Source: Sialis fuliginosa (lineage: Eukaryota > Arthropoda > Insecta > Megaloptera > Sialidae). From it: a stretch of DNA of 64,000 nt. This document shows, piece by piece, positions 47,107-63,494 of this stretch. Position numbers and translations under genes: made by a program. The number at the start of each line of letters is the position of its first letter. Position 1 is the first letter of the stretch. Location of the stretch: the NCBI GenBank assembly GCA_961205875.1, contig OY540822.1:8496501-8560500 (forward strand), written 5' to 3'. Under the pieces are notes generated by a model. The model searched no databases and was not told the origin of the DNA. It was given only the letters and a program-made list of their open reading frames with translations.

Positions 47107-48612
47107 GCGCTCCTCAAAAGAATTGTTCTGATCTGATCATTTACTATATTAATTAATTATATTTTATAGGTATCGATTATATTTAGATACCTTATTACAA
47201 CACCAGCATACATTTTTTACAAAATGAATAAAGAAAATTATATTATCACATTTCAAATTTTCCCCGCTCAAAATAAACCGGTGTTGTGTTGACCAAGCGT
47301 CGAAATCCCCCACTCCTCCAAGTGTTTAATCACCTGACACCCACGCCTACCAAAATCATATTAATTATTTCTTATTCTTCTTTTTCAATATTTGCATACT
47401 AGATTTAATTTGTTAATTTATTTGAAAATAAAACATTTAAAAATAAATTTAAAATAGGCATTTGGCTTTTATTTCTACTGAATATGTAAATAAATATATT
47501 AATACATATAATAATTAATAAATACATACATATATAATTTTGGATCATCATAAACGATATTTTATGCCAAGACATTTAAGCTAGGCCAATATTTAATACA
47601 TTTTATTGACTTGTATTTTAAGTATCTCTCAAGGGTGCTACAAATATTCTTCTGTCTAAAGCGCCTACTAGTGCCAAATGCATATTTTATCATCTGAAAC
47701 GTAAATAAATAAAGACAATTTAAATAAAACCCTAATATTCTTCTACAAAAAAATAGAATTTTTTTTTATGGTATCCATTTTGAATACAGGTAATCATTTA
47801 TGGCAAAATATACATCTTGTTTGTTCATAGTACTTCTTGTGATCGGCAAGTTCTTTCTGCTCTTTTTTCTGTATTATATCGTGATTTACTCTCGTCAATT
47901 GTTCGAAATATTGTAGATGTTCGACGAGAAGAATGTTATTCTTAAGCTAACGTAATTTCTTTATGTTTCTTGCCTTTTTTTCCTTATATGCGCTTGGAGC
48001 TGAAATAAAAACTATTAATTCATACTTGAATAAGGCAAATAATTATACCTTTTAAAACTTACCGATTCATAATTGCCGCATTGGGCAAGTTTTTGATAAA
48101 ATGACATATGCATTATAATGCTGTTACGTGTGAAATCTATGACCAAGGCGTCGTATGGAGAATGGAGGGAACGCCTAAATTAAAATCTTTAATCGTTAAA
48201 TGAGTCTTTTTAATATATTTAAATACAAAAATACATTTTATAAATACAGTCTACCTTACAAATAGTTGAAAATTTATATTTGAATGTAGAAATTAACAAT
48301 TACAAAATTAAATCTCGTATGCAAATATTGAAAAGGAAGAATAAGAAATAATTAATATGATTTTGGTAGGCGTGGGTGTCAGGTGGTTAAACACTAGGAG
48401 TGGGGGATTTCGACGCTTGGTCAACACAACACCGGTTTATTTTGAGCGGGGAAAATTTGAAATGTGATAATATAATTTTTTTTATCCATTTTGTAAAAAA
48501 TGTAAGCTGGTGCTGTAATAAGGTCTCTAAATATAATCGATACCTATAAAATATAATTAATTAATATAGTAAATGATCCAGACCCGAATAATTCTTTAGA
48601 GGAGCACTTAAA
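47107..48612. mobile_element. 1.5-kb element with about 300-bp terminal inverted repeats and gene cargo
   Basis: Left arm about 47107-47420 (gtgcgctcctcaaaagaatt .. ggtatcgattatattt .. ccgctcaaaataaaccgg .. gcgtcgaaatccccc .. cacgcctaccaaaatc). Right arm about 48295-48612 is its inverse with a few differences. The enclosed 870 bp is the decayed gene at 47562-48174. Confidence 0.75.
47562..48174 (-). pseudogene. Decayed multi-exon gene inside a long inverted-repeat element
   Basis: Three exon-like blocks lie on the minus strand. Block A (48063-48174) has acceptor taatttag and donor cggtaag, with open frame ..SPYDALVIDFTRNS..MSFYQKLAQCGNYES. Block B (47804-47999) has acceptor ttatttcag and a protein-like frame PSAYKEKKARNIKKLR-stop-LKNNILLVEHLQYFEQL.. 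that continues for about 50 codons to CIFCHK-stop. Block C (47562-47693) has acceptor gtttcag, then ATG and 43 codons. Block B carries an in-frame TAG, and its frame does not match the phase left by block A, so at least two lesions are visible. The Lys/Glu/Gln-rich stretch of B looks like a former coiled coil. I cannot name the parent. The whole lies between two inverted arms of about 300 bp, so it may be captured cargo. Confidence 0.4.
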
Positions 48613-48981
48613 TTAATGTATTATTATTTTGGTTTTACTTACGTATTCATTTTTTTAAATGAAAACGATTTTAGTTGAAAACTTCAATAACTCGGTTTAA
48701 AAAGTATTTTGAAGGGTCTAAGAGTCTAAGCTTTCAAAATCGCCTAATGTGGTGTTCAAGGTTTAAGAAGTAATGCAGATATATTAAAGATATAATTGTA
48801 AAGTGTCAATATTGTAAATTAAATAAACTGTTCAAATAAGAATGAGAATAATAAAAAAATATAATTATATGAAAGTGTAAAGTATCAGTAATAAATTAAA
48901 TATTATAAAACGAGGAAAGAGATTTTTATTTATTAACACACATTATAAAATTATTTTGTATAAAAAAAAACAATAAAGACA

Positions 48982-54573
<5,592 letters not shown>

Positions 54574-54930
54574 ATTGTTATTTCAAAGCCTTAAAAAAGT
54601 ATAAATATTTTTTACGTTTGTAAGCATGTTTAAAACTACTTTAAAATACAAAAGCATTATATTTTGTTGATATTTTAAAATAATTATATAAATATTTACA
54701 GAAATTTCCATTTTGCAAATGTATCGCTAAGAGAAGACTGTTATGTAAACTTAAATTATAATTTTCCTAATAATTACTGATCTTCCTAATGAAAAAAGAA
54801 GTGTTGTCATAAAAGCCATTATTTTTATAAAATGTTATGATTTGTGTAGTATATCTATTACGACATATCACAATGCATGCGGTATGTCTAATTTAAAATC
54901 CATTTACATACTTATACTATAATTAAAAAA
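54574..54930 (-). other. Proximal 5' leader of the Blm gene
   Basis: The first coding exon continues upstream of its ATG to an acceptor (ttttttaag/GCTTTG) at 54590, giving a 16-nt untranslated piece at 54574-54589. The rest, 54590-54930, looks like the 3' part of a leader intron leading back into the tandem array. No other gene is visible here. Confidence 0.5.
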
Positions 54931-57540
54931 ATCTTTAATGTAATTAAATGGCGTCGATTTAACAGAAATATTAATACAAATCGGAAGTCGTTTCCAAGAA
55001 TTAAAATGGCAACTTTTTTTCAGTTATTATAATTTAATAATTAAAAAAAAACGAATTCATAAAAAAATTATTATAAAAGTAAAAAATTCGATAAATAAAC
55101 AGACCATCGACTTTAAAACAAATATTTCAACATTGAAAACAGTCTTTTGTAAATAACATGTAAAGAAAACACACAAATAACAAAATTAATAATGGAAACA
55201 CGTTTTTCAGCTCAAATTCCAAACTGTAAAAAAATATTATTAACAATAAAATAAGTCGACACCTTCATTTATAAATCATCTACTGCACCTAAGGAATAAT
55301 TTAAACAAATAATAACTATAATTGTAAATGTACTTACCAAATAAAAACTATAATAAAAAAATCTTTAATGTAATAGAATGGCGTCGGTTTAACAGAAATA
55401 TTAACACAAATCGGAAGTCGTTTCCAAGAATTAAAATGGCAACTTTTTTTCAGTTATTATAATTTAATAATTAAAAAAAAACGAATTCATAAAAAAATTA
55501 TTATAAAAGTAAAAAAATCGATAAATAAACAGACCATCGACTTTAAAACAAATATTTTAACTTTGAAAACAGTCTTTTGTAAATAACATGTAAAGAAAAC
55601 ACATAAATAACAAAATTAATAATGGAAACACGTTTTTCAGCTCAAATTCCAAACTGTAAAAAAATATTATTAACAATAAAATAAGTCGACACCTTCATTT
55701 ATAAATCATCTACTGCACCTAAGGAATAATTTAAACAAATAATAACTATAATTGTAAATGTACTTACCAAATAAAAACTATAATAAAAAAATCTTTAATG
55801 TAATAGAATGGCGTCGGTTTAACAGAAATATTAACACAAATCGGAAGTCGTTTCCAAGAATTAAAATGGCAACTTTTTTTCAGTTATTATAATTTAATAA
55901 TTAAAAAAAAACGAATTCATAAAAAAATTATTATAAAAGTAAAAAATTCGATAAATAAACAGACCATCGACTTTAAAACAAATATTTCAACATTGAAAAC
56001 AGTCTTTTGTAAATAACATGTAAAGAAAACACATAAATAACAAAATTAATAATGGAAACACGTTTTTCAGCTCAAATTCCAAACTGTAAAAAAATATTAT
56101 TAACAATAAAATAAGTCGACACCTTCATTTATAAATCATCTACTGCACCTAAGGAATAATTTAAACAAATAATAACTATAATTGTAAATGTACTTACCAA
56201 ATAAAAACTATAATAAAAAAATCTTTAATGTAATAGAATGGCGTCGGTTTAACAGAAATATTAACACAAATCGGAAGTCGTTTCCAAGAATTAAAATGGC
56301 AACTTTTTTTCAGTTATTATAATTTAATAATTAAAAAAAAACGAATTCATAAAAAAATTATTATAAAAGTAAAAAATTCGATAAATAAACAGACCATCGA
56401 CTTTAAAACAAATATTTTAACTTTGAAAACAGTCTTTTGTAAATAACATGTAAAGAAAACACATAAATAACAAAATTAATAATGGAAACACGTTTTTCAG
56501 CTCAAATTCCAAACTGTAAAAAAATATTATTAACAATAAAATAAGTCGACACCTTCATTTATAAATCATCTACTGCACCTAAGGAATAATTTAAACAAAT
56601 AATAACTATAATTATAATTGTACTTACCAAATAAAAACTATAATAAACAAATCTTTAATGTAATAGAATGGCGTCGGTTTAACAGAAATATTAATACAAA
56701 TCGGAAGTCGTTTCCAAGAATTAAAATGGCAACTTTTTTTCAGTTATTATAATTTAATAATTAAAAAAAACGAATTCATAAAAGAATTATTATAAAAGTA
56801 AAAAATTCGATAAATAAACAGATCATCGACTTTAAAACAAACATTTTAACTTTGAAGACAGTCTTTTATAATTAAGATGTAAAAAAACACATAAATAACA
56901 AAATAATAAATAACGGAACCACGTTTTCAGCTCTAACACCAAACTGTAAAAAACATAAACTCTAAAAAAATGTTATTAACAATAAAATAAGTCGACACCT
57001 TCATTTATACATCATCACTGCACCTAAGAAACAATTTAAACAAATAATAACTAATTGTAAATGTAGGTACTTACCTAATAAAAACTATAAAAGTAATAGA
57101 ATGGCGTCGGTTTAACAGAAATATTAAAAATCAGAAGTCGGTACTTAGAATAAAAATGGCAACATTTTTTTTCAGTTATTACAATTTAATAATTAAAGAA
57201 GTCATAAAAAATTACTATAAAAGTAAAAAATTGGATAAATAAATAGACCATCGACTTTAAAACAAATATTTTACCTTTGAAGACAGTCTTTTATAAATAA
57301 CATGTAAAGAAAACACAAATAACAAAATTAATAATGGAATCACGTTTTTTCAGCTAAAACTCCATTGTAAAAAAATATTATTAACAATTAAATTAAGTTG
57401 GCATCTTTAATAAAAGATCATCTGCTGTATTTAAGGAACAATTTAAACATATAATAGCTAATTATAAATGTACTGACCTAATAAAAACTCGAATAAAAAG
57501 TTATCTCTTCTTTTCTTCACTCAATTGTTTCAAATAAAGT
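54931..57540. repeat. 430-bp tandem array upstream of Blm
   Basis: Units start at 54931, 55361, 55791, 56221 and 56651, exactly 430 bp apart, then decay into one clearly diverged unit from about 57090 and a trace near 57480-57560. Units 1-4 are almost identical. Units 1 and 3 share variants (tttcaacattg) against units 2 and 4 (ttttaactttg), implying duplication as an 860-bp dimer. Each unit has, on the minus strand, a good splice donor (ATTTG/gtaagtac; ctta at 55333 and equivalents) and a block GTTAAACCGACGCCAT that also occurs in the single-copy DNA at 57545-57560. The array is therefore best read as duplicated 5'-leader exon and intron DNA of the minus-strand helicase gene. Confidence 0.85.
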
Positions 57541-57665
57541 AATAGCACGGCGTCGGTTTAACGGAAACGTTATAACTTATAATTTCCGTGCGTCGTGACG
57601 CAGAAACCAATGCGCACTCGTCGCCGGTAAGCTAGAAATCTGTGACTTTAAGCAGCATATAAAAT
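57541..57665 (-). promoter_or_regulatory. Probable promoter and first leader exon of Blm
   Basis: This is a local GC-rich island in AT-rich DNA (gtgcgtcgtgacgcag, CCAAT, cgcactcgtcgccgg). It lies at the far end of the 430-bp array and reads on the minus strand towards the helicase. Just downstream on that strand is an exon-like stretch ending at ATTAG/gtcagt (57479), matching the donor repeated in each array unit. No TATA box is clear. The start-site position is inferred, not seen. Confidence 0.4.
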
Positions 57666-57928
57666 ACCGTGCGGGTCATTTGAATGATTCTAATCATTTA
57701 GTCGAGGAACTTTTCTTTTAATTTTAAATTCATTGATAAAAATACTATTACAAAATATTGGTATAAAAAATCTCGATGAAGTTTTACGCGTCAGACTCTT
57801 TGATGAGAATATCTCTCTAATTAATTTAATTAAAAATTCTCTTACATCTATATTTATAAGTTGATAGAAAATAAAGTTGAAGTCTTTCTGAAAAATTTAA
57901 TATCGAATTATTATTTATTAAACATTAT

Positions 57929-58400
57929 TAGAGATTGGAAAAATAGTTGTCATTTTAAATCAAATAGTTACTATAAAGTTGATTTTGTTTCTGTAAAATA
58001 GTTGGCAAATAGTTTTTTTAAATCAAAGTAGTTGTGAAATAGTTACACATTTATTTACAATAATAATTTAAAATAAAATATCTGCATAATAGACAAAAAT
58101 GTATTTATAAAAATATATAAAACTAAAAAAAATCTATACAAAGAATTGTATGAATAAAACTCATAATTATTAGGAAATCGCAAGAAATATATATATATTA
58201 TGTTTATTATCTATAAACATGTATAATATTTTTTATTTTTTTAAAAAAATTAATATTAATAATTAGAATTATTTCGAACTTTGTCTTTATAACTTTTTTC
58301 AATCCAAAATTTTAAACGTTGGATAAAAAAGGCAAATAGTTTAAAAATAGTTGGAAAGGTAAAATAGTTGCAAATAGTTGATTTCAAATTGGGTTCAATC
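57929..58400. mobile_element. Truncated hAT MITE, TAGAGATTGG family
   Basis: The left terminus tagagattggaaaaatagtt is intact. The body has aaatagttg repeats and gatttcaaat..ggttcaatcaaa as in 17507-17797. The right terminus is missing. Confidence 0.7.
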
Positions 58401-58449
58401 AAACTTAGAAATTTGAAAAAATCCATTTTTTTGCATTTTCTCAAAGTAG

Positions 58450-58760
58450 AATATTTCAAAAGTATTCTCTGAAAATTTCAGTCGGTGATCACTGTAACTT
58501 GAGAACGGCTTTGCCGATCGGTTTGAAATTTTTCTCACTTATTCTATACATAATTGTCCTCCGGATAGACGAAGGTTTTTTTTTTTGAGGATTAATTTTT
58601 TTTATAGCCGAAAATGCGAGTGAAATTTTAGTCGAATAAAGAACTTCGACTTTCAACATCCGCCATTTTTTGAAAATTTAAAATTTTTCAAATTCCATAG
58701 TCCATCCGGAGAATTATGTCATTAGCTAATGATCCCTTTTTTTCAGATGATCTAGTGACG
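58450..58760. repeat. Imperfect inverted repeat
   Basis: tacataattgtcctccggata (about 58550) is mirrored by atagtccatccggagaattatgtc (about 58700), with ggtgatcactg / cagtgatcacc further out. Confidence 0.5.
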
Positions 58761-58779
58761 AGCAGCAGTGATCACCTCC

Positions 58780-59870
58780 CCAGTAAACTGCAGTTCAACC
58801 ACTAAATAATTATTTTAATAAATTTTAGATTAGAATATTCTTTTTCTTCTCAATATATTCTTTTCTGCTGGTTTAGTCTTTTCAGACAGCTCCTTCGTGG
58901 TTGATTTTTATTTAGAGTATTTGTTGTGAATTTATATGTGTATTAAAGAGCACAGGGACACAATATGGAATGGGAAGTTGCTGATGAGCCAATCATAGCA
59001 GGTTACAACGAGGGAGTTTGTAGTTGTAGCTCGTCGTGCTTCATTTTTATTTAGAGTATTCGTTGTGAGTTTATATGTGTATTAGAGAGCACAGGGATAC
59101 AAGATTGAATGGGAAGTTGTTGATGGGCCAATCATAGCAGATTACAACGAGGGAGTTTGTAGTTGTAGCTTGTTTCTGCAATTACAAAAATGAAAACGCA
59201 GTTGTAAAAGCTAATTTGTGTAATTGAAAAATTGTAACTAGAAATAAAAATATAAAAAAGTCACTATAATTAATAATTTGTAAGAGGGAAGTATACCAAG
59301 TGTAGACAAAAAAAAAAAACAAAAAAAAAAATGGTATTTGCAGTTGAAAAATTTTCTTAAAATAACCCCTGAAGATTTAAATATATTTATTAAAAATTTA
59401 TCAAATTTTGCAAAAAAAATTGATTGATACAGTTGAACAAAAATTAGTAAATTAGGTACCTGATAGATTAAGTAAACTAAAGAATGAATTACGTTTGGAC
59501 TACAATGCCTATAGTGGTCTATATAGACTATATACCTTGCATTATTTTATTATTATAGTTAAAACCCTATTTCAACTTGACTTATTTATTATTGGCTTAA
59601 GATACACTTAAGTGTACTTGTTTTAAAAAGAGAAAAGGTAATAATTCCCAGAAAGCATTTCTCATTGGATAATTTCAACCAATAGGAATTCATGTTTACA
59701 GTAAAATGGCGTTCATATTATATTTATTTATTAATTATATATGTAAATAATTAAGTTAAATAAATGTGATATTTTAAAGATAATGAGTACATTCCAAGCT
59801 CTAAAAGAGTTAGATTACATAAAATAACATCAAATAATTATAAATAACATAAATATATTGGATTATCTTG
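58780..59870 (+). mobile_element. Uninterrupted copy of the repeat broken at 42100-43920
   Basis: Continuous sequence from the aaccacgaagg side through caacgagggagtttgtag, aaataacccctgaag, acgtttggactac, gttaaaaccctatttcaac to ctctaaaagagttag. It includes a 139-bp direct duplication (about 58900-59175). Confidence 0.75.
58900..59175 (+). repeat. 139-bp tandem duplication
   Basis: tttttatttagagtatt(t/c)g starts both units (ttagagtat at 58912 and 59051). Both contain gaatgggaagttg and end with gagggagtttgtagttgtag. Confidence 0.8.
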
Positions 59871-60016
59871 TGTAGTCTATAGTCTATGGTCATAAAAAAA
59901 AATGTAGAAGATAGAAACAATCATATATTTAATACTATTAAATATATGGAAACAATATAAATCATAAAAAAACATATATGTATATGTAGTATATATATAC
60001 ATATTTTTTTTTGGTA

Positions 60017-60534
60017 AATACGGAGAGTCTGGGGGTCCTCTGTCAAAAACTCTGAAAATCACGTGTTGATGTGTTAGAATAGAGTAGAGTATGCTGTATC
60101 TATGTTAATCTTCGAGCATATACCTACTAGAGGCAGCCTTGTCGCTCGGCCGTGCAAAACAAGCGTGCGAGAGAGAAAGCGCGAATAAGTTTAAGAGAAA
60201 GGTTGTAGACTTATTCGCGTTTTCTCTCTCGCACGCTTGTTCGCACGGCGGACGGAAAGGCTGCCTCTAGTAGGTTATATGCTCGAAGATGTTAATATAT
60301 TATTTAGTGCATAGACAGAAATTCATAAACCTAACCTAACCTTACCTGAAAACGAACCAATCTATCTGGACTACTCTAACTTTAACTAAATAATTAAATA
60401 TAACACAGCTAAACATGGCCAGTCGTTTTATAAAAGTTGGTGATCTAGTCACGCATGCGCATCAACCCTATTCTGAATAACTATATACGTGATTTTTCAC
60501 AAATCTGACAGAGGACCCCCAGACTCTCCGTATT
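60017..60534. mobile_element. Outer MITE (AATACGGAGAGTCTGG) hosting a nested hairpin
   Basis: aatacggagagtctgggggt and its mirror acccccagactctccgtatt bound 518 bp. A second element sits inside at 60109-60291. Confidence 0.85.
60109..60291. mobile_element. TTAA-flanked hairpin MITE nested in the outer MITE
   Basis: TTAA at 60105-60108 and 60292-60295 flank arms of about 75 bp (tcttcgagcatata .. ctagaggcagcc .. aagcgtgcgagagag and mirror). TTAA duplication suggests piggyBac-type mobilisation. The element is GC-rich for the region. Confidence 0.85.
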
Positions 60535-60777
60535 AGCCTTTTTTTTCAAATAAAACACATTTCTAGTTTGATACATTTAATTTAAAAAATTTTACATATT
60601 TTTTACTACTATATTAAAATTCAAATCTGAAATTGGATACAATATAAAAAAAATCGTTTTAGAATACTGAAAATACATATTTATAATAATACTTCTAATT
60701 TTTTATTTTACAAGGGTTATTAATTTTACTTTATAATTTTAATATATCGATAAACAAAACTTTATTTGACGTTCAAT

Positions 60778-60942
60778 TCAAATATAATAATCTCTTGTAC
60801 ATAATTTATTCCAATCTATATTCCCTCTATAGACTTCTTGCTGTAACCAAATTTCATAGCTCTTTTTGAATTCGTCACAGAGATCGTTTCCTTTTCCAAG
60901 GACACTTGTTAAATTTATATCGACTGGTTCATAATCATCATC
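60778..60942 (-). CDS. Last exon of an unidentified gene (rest lies to the right)
   Basis: A minus-strand exon opens at acceptor ttatttaag (60943-60944) with DDDYEPVDINLTSVLGKG and stays open for 54 codons to TGA at 60778-60780. AATAAA (tttatt on +, 60761-60766) follows within about 15 nt. The sequence (CDEFKKSYEIWLQQE..IDWNKLCTRDYYI) has normal amino-acid composition, unlike the surrounding repeats. I do not recognise the family. I could find no convincing upstream exon between 60943 and 64000, so the gene probably continues beyond the window through a large, repeat-filled intron. Confidence 0.5.
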   Translation of the reverse strand, partial: DDDYEPVDINLTSVLGKGNDLCDEFKKSYEIWLQQEVYRGNIDWNKLCTRDYYI

Positions 60943-62576
60943 CTTAAATAAAAACAATACTGTTAATAATTATTTTAAAGGACCCCGCACATTTCTTATG
61001 GACAATGGCTTTCGGTGAAAATCGCTAAATTGTAAATTATGTTGTAGTTTTAGGCATAACTTCGAAAAATGAGTTGTTTCGGCAGTAAACATTTTTAAAG
61101 ATGAAAAATTGAAATTAATGTATTAGGTATTTAAGTTTTTATTCCTTTAACATTTTTTTTTTTTTAATTTAAGTTATTGGCCATCGGGCGTAGCCCCTCA
61201 GCCAGACTTGAATTGAATTTGCTCGCGTGGACTACGGAATTATTGTTTAGGATTTAAAAAATATATAGTTGAATTAATTACAAACACGATTAGTTATTAA
61301 TGTAATAAAAACCAAATAACACTTAAATTACCTACCTAACAAAAACGAATCAGAACAAAAAGTAAAAATAATTTTTGTTCTATTTAAATTTAAAAGTTAA
61401 TTATTGAAAACAAAATAAACAATTGACAATCAAAAGAATACAGGCCTGTTCGGCTGTTCTCTGCCCAGCGTGTTGGCACGTTCCCTCGCCGCACCCCCGC
61501 GCACGGTTACAATCGCGCGAATAATGTGTTCCAATATGTATATTTCGATATTTTCTAAACTATACGACCAAATTGGCAAATTATATCTACATTAAGTACT
61601 TATGACGATGAAATCATTTATTTTGATAAGGATTAATGTTTTGCAGGTCATAAGTCCATGTAAACAGAACCCAAATATTTTATGTTTTCTTTGTAACATA
61701 AAAGCAGTCATTGTGGCTTAAATATAAAAGTTAGACATATCGTGTCGCGGACTTTATTGTAGAACTTTTGATTCTACACAATTCTTTAATACATTATTTT
61801 GTTCTATATTGAACGGTTTAGGCAGCGTATTACAAAACAGCGCGCAAAATTTTTTCCGACTTGATTTACTATTATCGTCACTGCTTAGTTGTTATGTTAC
61901 CTAACGTAAAAAAATATAGCCTATTTGAATTAAAAAAAAAACACGTAAATCGGATAAGTGGTTCTCGAGTGATAAGGTAACTAACGGGCAGACAGACAGA
62001 GAGACGTTGAGCTTTATATATATTAAGGATATATATGTATATATATATATTTTTTCTAGTGTTTATTTTTATTTTTTATTTCTGTTATTATTTTTTTACA
62101 TTATTCTATATTTTATGTTTTTTACATTCTTATACCATGTATATGAAATATACATATAGTATAAGTAAGTATAGTGAAGCCGATTTTTTTAGAAATCCGG
62201 ATTTTGATGGAATTATCCATTTTGACCTTCCCTGAATTTTCGCTATGATGTCTGTGTGCCTGTCTGTCTGTAAGCGCTGTAACTCAAATACGACAAATCG
62301 TAGAAGGGTGAAATTTTATATTTAAGATTAATTTTTGTCTCGGAGAAAACGTCCTATTTTTGAAAACGATCTTTCAACCGGATACGGATGTTTACCTACG
62401 TCGATTTTTGAATTTTTCGAATTACTCTGAAACAGTGCGAAATAGAGAAAAATGGTCAAGTTAAAAATTGTAGGTAATATCATTATCTATAATTTATGTT
62501 CTATTCATTTTTTCGTAAAAACGAATTTTTGAAGAAAAAAAATTTATTATAATTCAAATGGTTCATAACAGAGAAG

Positions 62577-63060
62577 AAATATCTGCCATGAGTGTCATGG
62601 GACTTTCTTATACGTATTACAGAGATTGAACAGTGTGTGTGTTTGTCATAGGCACCATGGGACTTTCTTATACGTAATACTAAGAGTGAACAGTGTAGGT
62701 GAATCTAAATAATTACATAAAAAAATTCTTTCTGGCTAAATCATAAATGTTGGAAAAAAATGTATGGGGAATAAATTATAGATAATAACATACTCGACAT
62801 TTTTTATCTAAAACATTTTTTTCTTATTTCAAAAATAATTCGAAAATTAAAAAATTTACAAGAGTAAACATCCGTTTTCAGTTATTACGTTTAAAAAAAT
62901 CACTTGTTATATAATGGAGAGAATAATATTACCTATATTATTCATTTTATTCTATCTTGTTAGTTTGTCAGAAATGTTTTAATAAAATAAGAGTCACGTA
63001 TACTATTCACTGTTAGGATTACGTATAAGAAAGTCCCGTGGTTCCCAAGGCAGATATTTT
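62577..63060. mobile_element. MITE AAATATCTGCC..GGCAGATATTT
   Basis: gaaatatctgccatgag .. catgggactttcttatacgt is mirrored by acgtataagaaagtcccgtgg .. ggcagatatttt. The catgggactttcttatacg block is duplicated at the left end (about 62608 and 62658). Confidence 0.75.
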
Positions 63061-63301
63061 TTGTTTGTTTTTTTCCCTTTTTTGTTTGCTTAATTTCTAT
63101 TAGTATTTGCTGACTACCTAATTATTATAGACATCACTTTAAGTAAGTAATAACATCACAGTCTTGGCTATATTACTAGAATACTAAATCTTAATTTTTT
63201 AGGATATACAACAATTTAGTTTTTAGCTATAAGTACTATTTATTTCATAGTTTACAATATTAAATACATTAAAATAAACTATAGGATATTATACAAGTTT
63301 C

Positions 63302-63494
63302 GATCTGGATATGGATCTTGGCTTCTGGGTGTAAACTGTGTCAATTAGGTCGTGTTGGACATCAGGGGTTTTCTAAAAGTGCATTTTAGAAAATCCATGA
63401 AGATGTCCACTGCAATGTGTGACGAAACATTGACCGATAACACGACCATATTGACACGGCTTACACCCAGAAGTCAAGATCCATATCCAGATCA
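63302..63494. mobile_element. Hairpin repeat, GATCTGGATATGGATCTTG ends
   Basis: gatctggatatggatcttgg .. cttctgggtgtaa and the mirror ttacacccagaagtcaag .. ccatatccagatc. Centre gatgtccactgcaatgtg as at 21512-21662. Confidence 0.75.

Noticed and set aside
54931-57540. CRISPR-like repeat array
   Set aside because: Units are 430 bp and contiguous, without short repeats and unique spacers; this is a tandem duplication in a eukaryote.
62035-62235. 66-codon hydrophobic open frame
   Set aside because: Poly-Phe/Ile/Tyr product of T-rich DNA; no membrane-protein organisation and no supporting signals.
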